Of a stretch of DNA of 64,000 bases, positions 34,703-41,866 are shown piece by piece (the first letter of the stretch is position 1; each line of letters begins with the position of its first letter). The notes below the pieces were generated by a model that ran no database searches, had not been told where the DNA came from, and saw only the letters and a list, made by a program, of their open reading frames with translations. Made by a program: the position numbers and the translations under genes. Location of the stretch: assembly GCF_026162425.1 (NCBI RefSeq), contig NZ_JAOBQJ010000005.1, positions 124,001 to 188,000 of the forward strand. Reading direction: 5' to 3'. Source of the stretch: Flexivirga meconopsidis (GTDB taxonomy: Bacteria > Actinomycetota > Actinomycetes > Actinomycetales > Dermatophilaceae).

Positions 34703-36732
34703 GCCGAAAACTCATCGCCCGAGTCGTGCCCGCAGCCTTGGCGGTCGGCCTCGCCGGCACCGGCGCGGCCCTCGTGCAGTCCCGCCCGAGCGCCCGTCCG
34801 GTGCCCGATGGCGACCAGGTGCAGGGTGTCGTGCGTGACGAGACCGGTCGCCCCGTTGCCGGCGCCACGCTGCGGGTCGGCGACGACACGGCCCAGTCGG
34901 GCACCGACGGCCGCTTCACGATCCCCGCCGAACACCCGGCGCTTCTCAAAGCGGTTGCCCCGGGCCATCTCCCCCGCACCCAGGCCGTCCAGCCCGGAAC
35001 CGCCGCAGACGTCCTGCTCACCACCGGATCGGACCGGACGGTGTCGGTGCGTTTCGGCGGCGACGTGATGTTCGGCCGGCGCTACTACGAGTCGAGGGAC
35101 GGCCGGCCTCCGGCACTCACCGCCTCGTCCGGCGTCGCCGACCACGCGAGACTGCTGAGCGCCATACAGCCGTTGCTGGAGGACGGCGACCTCACGTCGG
35201 TGAACCTCGAGACGCCGCTTGGCCCCGACCCCTACTACGACCCGAAGAAGCCGCGTCCCGCGCGCTTCCACCAGAGCAAGGACCTGGCGTTCGCGAGCAG
35301 CCCGAAGGCGGCCGAGGCGCTGCGGCAGTCCGGGGTCGACGTGGTCGGGCTCGGCAACAACCACGTCATGGATCTGCTCGGTCCAGGTGTCGTCTCGACG
35401 CTCAAGGCGCTCGACGCGGCACGGCTGCCGCACTTCGGCGCCGGCATGAACGACGCGCAGGCGTGGGCCCCGGCATACGTCGAGCGCAAGGGACGCACGG
35501 TCGCCTTCATCGGCTGCACGACGATCACCGGCAACGACCAATCGCCGCCGTATGTCGCAGGCGCCGATCGGCCCGGCGCAGCCGCCTGCAGCGTGCCGAA
35601 ACTACAGGCTGCGGTCCGCGCAGCTCGCACCCGCGCGCAGGAGGTCGTCGTCCAGGTGCACGGCGGCGTCGAATATCAGCGGGCCCAAACTGCAGACGTA
35701 CGAGCGTTGTTCACGGCTGCGACGGATGCGGGCGCCTCGGCGGTCATCGGCAGCCACCCACGTGTGGTCGGAGGCGTCGGGCAGCGCGACACGTCCGTGG
35801 TCGCCGAGTCAATGGGCACCTTGCTCTACGACCAGGACCTGTGGAGCACCATCCCGTCGTACCTGCTGCGCACCGATCTGCGGGACGGCCGCGCCATGGC
35901 CAGCACGACGGATGCCATCACGAGCGAGGGTGGGCGACCGCGGCCGGCGGTCGGGGCGCCCGCCGACGCTGCCGACCGGATCGCCGCCGGCAGTGTGCCC
36001 GGCACGGCGCGCCTGGCCGGGCCCGGGACGACGATCGGGCAACCGGAGCAGTCGGTGGGCCGCGACGTCGTCCTGCCGCCGGGTCGGGTCCAGCGAGTGG
36101 CACCCGGGTGGTGGCTCACCAAGGGCGCCCGCGCCGGTCAGGACCTGCTCTACGGGGCCGGGGACTTCGAGCGCGCGACTGTCGGCGACGATGACGAAAA
36201 CCTTTGGGAGCTCGGCAAATTCGCCAAGCTCCGCAGCGCCGCAGCGTGCAACTCCACCCGTGGCCTGATGCTCCTTCGTGGTCCGGCAAGCACCGAGGAC
36301 GTCTATGCGGCACCGGCCCACCGGGTGCAAGTGACCGCGGGCCAGCCCCTCTCCCTGCTAGTCGACGTGCGTCAGGCGACCAAGGGTGCGACGGCCGAAA
36401 TCGCTTGGTACACAGGCGCGCAGGGCGCCAGCAAGCAGACGCAGACGATCTCGCTGCCGACGGTCAACAACGGCTCGAACAGTTGCCGCCAGGTGCGGCT
36501 GGACGTCGTCGTGCCCCCGGGCATCACCTTCGCCCAGCCCTATCTGCGGCTCGCGCCGCCGACCGACAACGTCACCGCGCACCGGCTGGAAGCCGACAAC
36601 GTGCGACTGGTCGCCTGGGCCGGATCCGGTGCCGCAGGCAGGCTCTACGACACCGTCGAGGCGACCGGGTCGGCACCCGCGCGGTTCACCCACGACGGCG
36701 CCGTCGGCGACGAGAGCCCGGTGGTGGAGTGA
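34699..36732 (+). CDS. pgsA: PgsA/CapA metallophosphatase-fold polymer export protein, multidomain
   Basis: A 677-residue protein versus about 380-400 in Bacillus. Order: signal/anchor (IARVVPAALAVGLAGTGAAL), a carboxypeptidase-regulatory-like beta domain (about residues 35-110; GVVRDETGRPVAGATLRV), the CapA domain, then a C-terminal beta-rich module of about 250 residues. The CapA motifs are RFGGDVMFGRRY, SVNLETPLG, GLGNNHVMD, VQVHGGVEYQ and GSHPRVVGG. The family is needed for transport or anchoring of poly-gamma-glutamate. The extra outer domains suggest binding to wall or polymer. GTG overlaps pgsC; the gene ends the operon. Confidence 0.85.
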   Translation: MSRKLIARVVPAALAVGLAGTGAALVQSRPSARPVPDGDQVQGVVRDETGRPVAGATLRVGDDTAQSGTDGRFTIPAEHPALLKAVAPGHLPRTQAVQPGTAADVLLTTGSDRTVSVRFGGDVMFGRRYYESRDGRPPALTASSGVADHARLLSAIQPLLEDGDLTSVNLETPLGPDPYYDPKKPRPARFHQSKDLAFASSPKAAEALRQSGVDVVGLGNNHVMDLLGPGVVSTLKALDAARLPHFGAGMNDAQAWAPAYVERKGRTVAFIGCTTITGNDQSPPYVAGADRPGAAACSVPKLQAAVRAARTRAQEVVVQVHGGVEYQRAQTADVRALFTAATDAGASAVIGSHPRVVGGVGQRDTSVVAESMGTLLYDQDLWSTIPSYLLRTDLRDGRAMASTTDAITSEGGRPRPAVGAPADAADRIAAGSVPGTARLAGPGTTIGQPEQSVGRDVVLPPGRVQRVAPGWWLTKGARAGQDLLYGAGDFERATVGDDDENLWELGKFAKLRSAAACNSTRGLMLLRGPASTEDVYAAPAHRVQVTAGQPLSLLVDVRQATKGATAEIAWYTGAQGASKQTQTISLPTVNNGSNSCRQVRLDVVVPPGITFAQPYLRLAPPTDNVTAHRLEADNVRLVAWAGSGAAGRLYDTVEATGSAPARFTHDGAVGDESPVVE

Positions 36733-36773
36733 GGGGTAACTCGCCCGGGCCCACGTCGAGCACCACCACTGGT

Positions 36774-36815
36774 CCCGTAAGCAACCGTGCGTCTGACGTC
36801 ACCGCCGCTTACGAG
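36774..36815. repeat. Left outlying copy of the CGTAAGC palindromic repeat
   Basis: CGTAAGC and GCTTACG arms flank a 25-base centre, matching the nine-copy array at 43747-44257 on the other side of the integrated element. Its position shows that the repeat family was already on both sides of the tRNA gene before the element arrived. Confidence 0.8.
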
Positions 36816-36860
36816 ACGGGGCTGGGGAGCGGGTAGGGTCTACGCGGTCGATCCGTCTCC

Positions 36861-37034
36861 GCGCGGAGTCGGCGCCAGATAACAAACGCGTCGACGACAG
36901 CAGGGGCTCGCGAAGCGCAGCGAGCGAGGCCCTACGCGCGGAGTCGGCGCCAAATAACAAACGCGTCGACGACAGCAGGGGCTCGCGAAGCGCAGCGAGC
37001 GAGGCCCTACGCGCGGAGTCGGCGCCAAATAACA
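36861..37034. repeat. 75-bp tandem repeat, 2.3 copies, abutting the tRNA fragment
   Basis: gcgcggagtcggcgccaaat recurs at 36861, 36936 and 37011, an exact 75-base period with one substitution between copies. Each full unit contains the imperfect palindrome GGGCTCGCgaagcgcaGCGAGCgaggCCC. The third copy breaks off at 37034, immediately before the tRNA 5' half. The period is a multiple of three, so apparent reading frames here are repeat artefacts. Confidence 0.85.
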
Positions 37035-37035
37035 T

Positions 37036-37077
37036 GGGGCGGTAGCTCAGCCGGTTAGAGCAGCGGACTCATAATCC
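37036..37077 (+). pseudogene. attL: orphaned 5' half of the CAT-anticodon tRNA
   Basis: Identical to bases 1-42 of the intact tRNA at 43588. It contains the acceptor 5' strand, D arm, anticodon loop CTCATAA and the first part of the anticodon 3' stem. The sequence then diverges into element DNA (accCGCTCAACC) with no T arm. It keeps the original host upstream sequence but cannot make a tRNA. Confidence 0.9.
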
Positions 37078-37167
37078 ACCCGCTCAACCGCACCGTCGTA
37101 ACGCCACTCGCATGATGAAACATGTTGCAACACAACGACTTTCGCACGTCCTTGGTCTATTCAGTTG

Positions 37168-37206
37168 TGGTCGGTGTAACGCCCTATGGTCGGTCTCTGG
37201 TCGGTG
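37168..37206. other. Integrase arm-type repeats, left end
   Basis: TGGTCGGTG-type repeats occur at 37168-37176, 37187-37195 (last base C) and 37198-37206. The latter two start 11 bases apart. The same motif pair, also 11 bases apart, occurs at the right end (43493-43512). Paired direct repeats near both att sites are typical arm binding sites of lambda-type integrases. Here they overlap the 3' end of int. Confidence 0.6.
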
Positions 37207-38299
37207 CGTCCTTCGCACCCTCTCGCCGACGGCTCTTGTTCTTGGCCGTTCGTGCGGCTCGATCGAGCTTCTTCGCTATGTCACCGAGGTCTGTCGGGAA
37301 TGTCCCTGCGTAGTGCCGGAGCGTGGTGCTTGGTGTCTCGTGGCCGAGTAGTTGCGCGACCGCCATCACGGATGCGCCCGCATTGATGGCCAGGGTTGCG
37401 GCTGTGTCGCGGAGGTTGTGTGGGGTGATCTGCGGTAGGCCAGTCGCTTCCAGAACCGGATTCAGGACGTTCCGCCGCCAGGAGCCGTTTCGAAGATATG
37501 TCCGTGTCGCTGACGGGAACACAAGTGCGTTGCTGTCTTTGGCCTTGATCCACGATGCTAGCTCAGTTGCCACCGTCGCCGGGAGCACCACGGTACGCGT
37601 TTCGTGATCTTTCAGCGTGCCGACGTGCAGATGCCCGCCAACTTCCGCCACAGCTTCTCGCAGTCGCAGCTCGGCACCCCGTTGCTGCACATCACGCACG
37701 CGCAGCGCCGTCACCTCGCCCCACCGCAGGCCGCCGTACCCCATCACCAGCGTCAGCACTCGATCACGATCCGTCGGCATCGCGTCCGCCAGCTTCCACA
37801 GCTCACCGTGCGTGAGCGGGCTCGGCTCACTGCGTGGCATCCTCGGAAGACGCACACCAACAGCCGGATTACGTTGCAGCACACCGTCATTCACTGCCGC
37901 GTCAAGTGCCCCGCGCAGCAGGCCGAGGGCTTGCCGTGCCGTCGACGGCGACTTACCGGCGGCGAGCCTTGTTGCCCACTGCTGTACTTCCCCTCGACTG
38001 ATCGCGGTGATTGGCAACCGGCCCCACCGAGGTAGCACGTGCTGATCCAGCAACCCCCGATATCGCGCGCTCGTGCTCGGCTTATTTGCCTGCCTGCCCG
38101 CCCACCACGCTTCAACCCACTCCGACACGGTCACGTCGCCGTCCGCAGGGCGCACCCACGTACCAGCCGCTAGAGCATCGAGCTGTCGCCGCTCCCACGC
38201 AGCCGCCTCACTCTTACGGTGAAAGGTTCTACTCGCCACGTACCGGCCGCGGCGATAGATCCTAACCCTGTAGCGGCCATTCGGGCGCTTCTCAATCAT
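37184..38299 (-). CDS. int: Tyrosine recombinase (integrase) of the AICE
   Basis: A 371-residue phage-type integrase. It has an N-terminal AP2-like arm-binding domain (KRPNGRYRVRIYRRGRYVASRTF), a SAM-like core-binding domain (about residues 55-145) and the catalytic domain. The catalytic residues are Arg192 (GGLRWGEV), Lys near 230 (GTLKDHETR), His294 and Arg297 (TPHNLRDTA), His320 (LLGHETPSTT) and Tyr330 (LRHYAG). ATG 38299 starts at the conserved domain; the frame is open another 324 bases upstream without similarity. It ends 106 bases from attL and should excise and insert the element. Confidence 0.92.
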   Translation of the reverse strand: MIEKRPNGRYRVRIYRRGRYVASRTFHRKSEAAAWERRQLDALAAGTWVRPADGDVTVSEWVEAWWAGRQANKPSTSARYRGLLDQHVLPRWGRLPITAISRGEVQQWATRLAAGKSPSTARQALGLLRGALDAAVNDGVLQRNPAVGVRLPRMPRSEPSPLTHGELWKLADAMPTDRDRVLTLVMGYGGLRWGEVTALRVRDVQQRGAELRLREAVAEVGGHLHVGTLKDHETRTVVLPATVATELASWIKAKDSNALVFPSATRTYLRNGSWRRNVLNPVLEATGLPQITPHNLRDTAATLAINAGASVMAVAQLLGHETPSTTLRHYAGTFPTDLGDIAKKLDRAARTAKNKSRRREGAKDAPTRDRP

Positions 38300-38492
38300 G
38301 CGCAGGCTAGGCGTGTGCTCCCGGAAAACTCGGCTTTTGACGCGCAGTTCGGTTCCGGGTTGCCTTGATCCGCCGCGTTGCAGTTGACGCCCACGCACCG
38401 ACCGCGACGCGCCATCGTGCTCTGTGGTCGCCTTCGTGCTGTGGTCCGGGCACATTGCCCTACCGCCCTGCGCGCCCCCACGTGCACGCCTG
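38300..38492. other. Gap between the secreted-protein gene and int
   Basis: 193 bases with no recognisable gene. It probably holds the int promoter and leader, since int does not overlap the gene before it. I see no clear terminator or operator. Confidence 0.4.
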
Positions 38493-39053
38493 TCACAGCT
38501 TGGCCTCGACGCGATCGAGTCCCCACCGGCACACATCACGGACGTCCGGTGACCACTGCTGCCCGACGCAGATGTCGTTGATGGCGGCCCTTCCCAGCGC
38601 TTCCAGTAGCGCGCTACCAGCAAGGGGCTCAGCGCTCAGGACAACGGGGTTGCCGAGATACGTTTGGCCATCAACTACGACAGCTACTGCCGCCTGGCTT
38701 CGCCGCCATCCAGCGGGATCACCCGCCCGCACCGCCACCCCACTCACCACATCTGCCACTAGCGCCGCATCTGCGGCCACACACACCGATCCACGCGCCA
38801 CCTGCCACTGCTGCTGGTCGACCTTCGCGACGACGAGGACCTCGGCAGCCGTGCCCGCGCCAGTCCGCGCGGACGAGCAGGTAGCCGCCTGCACCAGGAG
38901 CGACCTCGAGCCGTCGAGAGCCACGACTTCACGGATGAATGGGCGCTCTGCTGCGGGGCGCTCTACAGCACCATGACCACTAGGCGGGACGCCAAGCGAC
39001 AGCCCCAGAACCAGCAGTACCGCGATCAGTGCACGACTCGCCTGTCTCGTCAT
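38493..39053 (-). CDS. Hypothetical secreted protein in the AICE
   Basis: A 186-residue protein with an N-terminal signal peptide (MTRQASRALIAVLLVLGLSLG) followed by a hydrophilic domain. Conserved-looking strands are REVVALDGSRSLLVQAAT and AAVAVVVDGQTYLGNPVVL, and there are four cysteines (CSS, SVCVAA, DICVGQQW, DVCRWGL). I recognise no family; an exported cargo or mating-related protein is possible. Its ATG overlaps the stop of the upstream HTH gene (ATGA at 39053-39050). Confidence 0.6.
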   Translation of the reverse strand: MTRQASRALIAVLLVLGLSLGVPPSGHGAVERPAAERPFIREVVALDGSRSLLVQAATCSSARTGAGTAAEVLVVAKVDQQQWQVARGSVCVAADAALVADVVSGVAVRAGDPAGWRRSQAAVAVVVDGQTYLGNPVVLSAEPLAGSALLEALGRAAINDICVGQQWSPDVRDVCRWGLDRVEAKL

Positions 39054-39262
39054 GCATCCGATCCCGCCACTCGCTGGGCAGCGAGCCACGCCCGCAGATC
39101 AACCACGTCGTATCGGACTCCGCGCCCGACTTTGCAGTAGGTCGGCCCGCCGCCCCTCACACGCCAGGCCCTCATCGCCGCCGGGGTGATATGCAGCCAC
39201 TCGGCCGCCTCTTCCGTCGTCAGCAGCTCCGGGCCAGCGTCCAGCTTCTTCGTCGTTGTCAC
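39050..39262 (-). CDS. Excisionase-like HTH protein (second of two)
   Basis: A 70-residue MerR/Xis-type winged helix: LLTTEEAAEWLHITPAAMRAW, then RVRGGGPTYCKVGRGVRYDVVDLRAWL. GTG 39262 is chosen because ggagg lies just upstream and it overlaps the previous stop (GTGA). Such proteins act as directionality factors for integrase. It lies in the tra-xis transcription unit upstream of int. Confidence 0.8.
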   Translation of the reverse strand: MTTTKKLDAGPELLTTEEAAEWLHITPAAMRAWRVRGGGPTYCKVGRGVRYDVVDLRAWLAAQRVAGSDA

Positions 39263-39450
39263 GTCTCTTCCTCCGTCTTCGCTCGTATCCATTCCTCAAC
39301 ATCGGCACGCCGATATCGGACGACTTTTGGCGCCAAAATCACCCATTTTGGTCCGACACCGCGTGCCCGCCACCCTCGCAGCCCGCTCTCCGTCATTCCA
39401 AGGTGTGCCGCAAGCTCCTTGGGGGTCACAAAATCGGCTGACTCACCCAT
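39259..39450 (-). CDS. Excisionase/HTH-17-like protein (first of two)
   Basis: A 63-residue helix-turn-helix protein, DFVTPKELAAHLGMTESGLRGW, then VVRYRRADVEEWIRA. It is a paralogue-like relative of the next gene and overlaps it by four bases. ATG 39450 lies eight bases inside the end of the FtsK gene. Two different Xis-like proteins in series is unusual; one may regulate transcription while the other drives excision. Confidence 0.75.
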   Translation of the reverse strand: MGESADFVTPKELAAHLGMTESGLRGWRARGVGPKWVILAPKVVRYRRADVEEWIRAKTEEET

Positions 39451-40864
39451 GGCGCGCGCTTTCTCCGACCCGCAGGTGAGCGGTTGCCTGAGCACGAGGT
39501 TCACATTCCTCATCCGGCACCCAATACGAGCGCATTTTCACCGGATTCTCCAGGTGATCCGCACCCAGATACCCCACGCCTTTCCCGCCCCGCAGCTCGT
39601 GCGCGGGAGCCGCGGGTGACCACGCACCCATGATTACCTTCGTCATCTCCACCGCCAACGTCCGCATCGCAATTCTCTGCGAAAAAAGGTCGCGGATCGC
39701 CGTCGGTACGTTCGAGCTATCCGGTTTTTGAGTCGCCGCCCACACGACCATTCCCACCGCACGTCCGAGCTGCAACAGCCGCTGAATTAAGACCGCCCGC
39801 TCCTCCGCCGCTTTCTTTTCTTCGCGAGTCACCGCAGACCCGATCACCTCGGCAAGCTCATCAATGACGGTCACATGGAGCGGAAATTCCGTCATGAGTT
39901 GCGGCGTAATTTTCTTGATCCCACGTTGCTGGAAAACGTCGTACCGCGATTCCATTTCTCCTACGAGCTCGGTCAGCAGGGATGTCATTTCGTCGGAATT
40001 CCACACGACTTCATCGAATCGTGACCGCCACAGCGACAGTTCAACCCGTTTCGGATCAATTCCGTGAAGCGCGACGTGTGGTAGCTGCGATACGCCAGCC
40101 AGCAGCGCATTCAGTGCACCGGACTTACCCGATCCCGGAAGGCCACCGATCAACACCGAATTTTCGAGGAGATTTACTGCAACCGGATTGCCGTACAAAT
40201 CGACTCCAAGCGGCACCTGATATGCAGTGATATTCGCAATGCCGGGGTATTCCTGCACATCGGCCGTCGCGTCCGGGCGCGTGTGGATTAGTACCTCCGC
40301 CGTTCCGGGTACTGCACCCGGCAGATCCAGGACTTCCACGTGCTCGACGCCGAGACCGTGCGCCAGCGCATCCTCTGCCGCTGCGATGTCGTCCGGGGTC
40401 TGTCCCGGCGCCAGCTCGATCGTCGCCAGCACTCCCACACGATGCGGCTCGATCGTATGAACGGCGGGCGCCAGGACCGCGTCACCCTGCCGTCGGGTCA
40501 GGCCGCAGTCCTCGACCAGCTGCGCCATCCGCCGCCGATTCCGCAGCTGCTTGGCGAGTCCCCGGTCCTCGTCCGGGATCGTCCCGACCACGTTCGTTGC
40601 GTGTATGACACCGATCACGTTGCCGACGCCTCGTGCTACAGCGCTCACCTGACGGCGGCACACGATCGCTGCGACTCCGAGTAGGACGAAAACCGCACCA
40701 CTTGCGGGGAGGGCACCCGCGACCAGCCCCGCCAACACCAGCCCCGCGCCGATCGGGATATTCTTTCCCGCAGCCCGCAGGCCATATCGCAGCAGGATCG
40801 GAATGGTCAGCGCCCAGCAGCCAATCCCCGCCAGCAGCAGAACCCCCACAATCAGCGCTTTCAT
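39443..40864 (-). CDS. FtsK/SpoIIIE-type conjugal transfer ATPase (TraB/TraSA-like)
   Basis: A 473-residue protein. Two N-terminal membrane helices (residues 3-68: ALIVGVLLLAGIGCWALTIPI and AGLVLAGLVAGALPASGAVFVLL) precede the hexameric motor domain. Walker A is at about 240-248 (GGLPGSGKSG) and Walker B is HVTVIDELAEV. AICE elements move double-stranded DNA between mycelial cells with one such protein. ATG 40864 overlaps the upstream stop (ATGA). Base composition is clearly less GC-rich than chromosomal neighbours. Confidence 0.88.
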   Translation of the reverse strand: MKALIVGVLLLAGIGCWALTIPILLRYGLRAAGKNIPIGAGLVLAGLVAGALPASGAVFVLLGVAAIVCRRQVSAVARGVGNVIGVIHATNVVGTIPDEDRGLAKQLRNRRRMAQLVEDCGLTRRQGDAVLAPAVHTIEPHRVGVLATIELAPGQTPDDIAAAEDALAHGLGVEHVEVLDLPGAVPGTAEVLIHTRPDATADVQEYPGIANITAYQVPLGVDLYGNPVAVNLLENSVLIGGLPGSGKSGALNALLAGVSQLPHVALHGIDPKRVELSLWRSRFDEVVWNSDEMTSLLTELVGEMESRYDVFQQRGIKKITPQLMTEFPLHVTVIDELAEVIGSAVTREEKKAAEERAVLIQRLLQLGRAVGMVVWAATQKPDSSNVPTAIRDLFSQRIAMRTLAVEMTKVIMGAWSPAAPAHELRGGKGVGYLGADHLENPVKMRSYWVPDEECEPRAQATAHLRVGESARHG

Positions 40865-41109
40865 CCTTCCTTCTCCGTTTCCAGTGCGATCCACCCGAGA
40901 ATGTCTCGCCCAGCTTCTAGTTGTGTGTCTAAGGCCTCGACAATTTCTTTCAGACAGGCCATGATGGGTTCCACGCCCGGGGCCGACCCTGCTGGCGCAT
41001 GCAGCAGCTCGGCCGCAATTTCCACCAAATTTCTCGCCTGGCGCACCGCCGTGAAGCGCTCTTCGATGTCTGCCGCCGCCTCACGCCCCTTTTCGAGAGA
41101 GAATCGCAT
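40861..41109 (-). CDS. Small helical AICE protein
   Basis: An 82-residue protein (MRFSLEKGREAAADIEERFTA ... EIVEALDTQLEAGRDILGWI) that looks entirely alpha-helical. Three consecutive ATGs (41115, 41112, 41109) follow aaggagg; only the third has normal spacing, so I use it. It is coupled to the gene before and to tra after. No family recognised; a WXG100-like or coiled-coil accessory role cannot be told from sequence. Confidence 0.65.
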   Translation of the reverse strand: MRFSLEKGREAAADIEERFTAVRQARNLVEIAAELLHAPAGSAPGVEPIMACLKEIVEALDTQLEAGRDILGWIALETEKEG

Positions 41110-41111
41110 CA

Positions 41112-41525
41112 TCATCCCTCCTTGCGGGTGCCTGGCTGCGAATAGCTCGCCGCTTCCACCATTTCGGCGAGTTGTCCGGGCTGTCGCGTCGTCCGTGTTG
41201 TGATCGTCACGCCATCCAGCGCGAGCGGCCCCGGCGATAGCACGGGCTGTTTTCCCACCACGCGAATCTTGAAAATTCGCGTTTCCGGACCGGAAAATCC
41301 TTTCACTCGCCGCATTGCCTCGATATCCCAGACGAGCTGTCCATCGTCTGACATGAGCTGTGCCGCGGTTTTTCCAGCTGCCCGGTCCTCTGCCGACAAA
41401 AAAGTTTTTGGGGCCGTAACGATGCCGGTTGTCTCCACCGTCACACGCAAATTCTGCCAATCGGTCTGCACGTCGTCTCCTACGCCTAGGTCGTATCGCG
41501 ACCGGGGCGCCGCGATACGAACCAT
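41112..41525 (-). CDS. Hypothetical AICE protein upstream of tra
   Basis: A 137-residue protein with mixed strands: RVTVETTGIVTAPKTFLSAED and VWDIEAMRRVKGFSGPETRI, ending with the helix QLAEMVEAASYS. It resembles the small proteins of unknown function that precede tra in pSAM2-like elements. It is the first gene of the tra-xis transcription unit, behind the 341-base regulatory gap. The start lacks a clear ribosome site. Confidence 0.6.
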   Translation of the reverse strand: MVRIAAPRSRYDLGVGDDVQTDWQNLRVTVETTGIVTAPKTFLSAEDRAAGKTAAQLMSDDGQLVWDIEAMRRVKGFSGPETRIFKIRVVGKQPVLSPGPLALDGVTITTRTTRQPGQLAEMVEAASYSQPGTRKEG

Positions 41526-41866
41526 CGTGCCCGTTGTCGTGGGTCACGCAAGGTCGTTTATGCGTCCCATCGAACGGTATGCCGTTCCAGCGTTATGCGT
41601 CGCCTCTGGGCCTCGGCACGTACTGTCAGAATCGTCGGAACAACCCTAGAACTGTGCCGAGAAGACGAATTTGCTTGCACGCCAAGAGTTCACGCCTGAA
41701 CGACCGTGGTGGCCAAAGACGTGAGTGTGCACGTAGTGTCAGATACGTCGGAACAACCCCACATGACCGCCGCCCGAAGGGTGACCGCCGAAAATCAGCG
41801 TCTCACAATCCGAGATTCGTCCTGGGGCGTCCACCCGGGCGAGCAACCGGCCTCAAGTGAGGCGCG
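41526..41866. promoter_or_regulatory. AICE central control region with a duplicated 30-bp motif
   Basis: Between rep and the tra unit there is no gene. It contains two direct copies of cacgta(c/g)tgtcaga(at/ta)cgtcggaacaaccc at 41617-41646 and 41730-41759, three mismatches in 30 bases. On the minus strand, in which the tra genes are read, each copy begins ggttgttcc. This is the natural place for the tra promoter, a regulator's operators or the replication origin. Confidence 0.6.

Noticed and set aside
36799-37035. Minus-strand open frames with repeated LFGADSARRASLAALREPL
   Set aside because: They are translations of the 75-bp tandem repeat, whose period is divisible by three.
38300-38623. 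N-terminal extension of the integrase to 479 residues
   Set aside because: The added residues show no integrase similarity; the ATG at 38299 starts exactly at the arm-binding domain.
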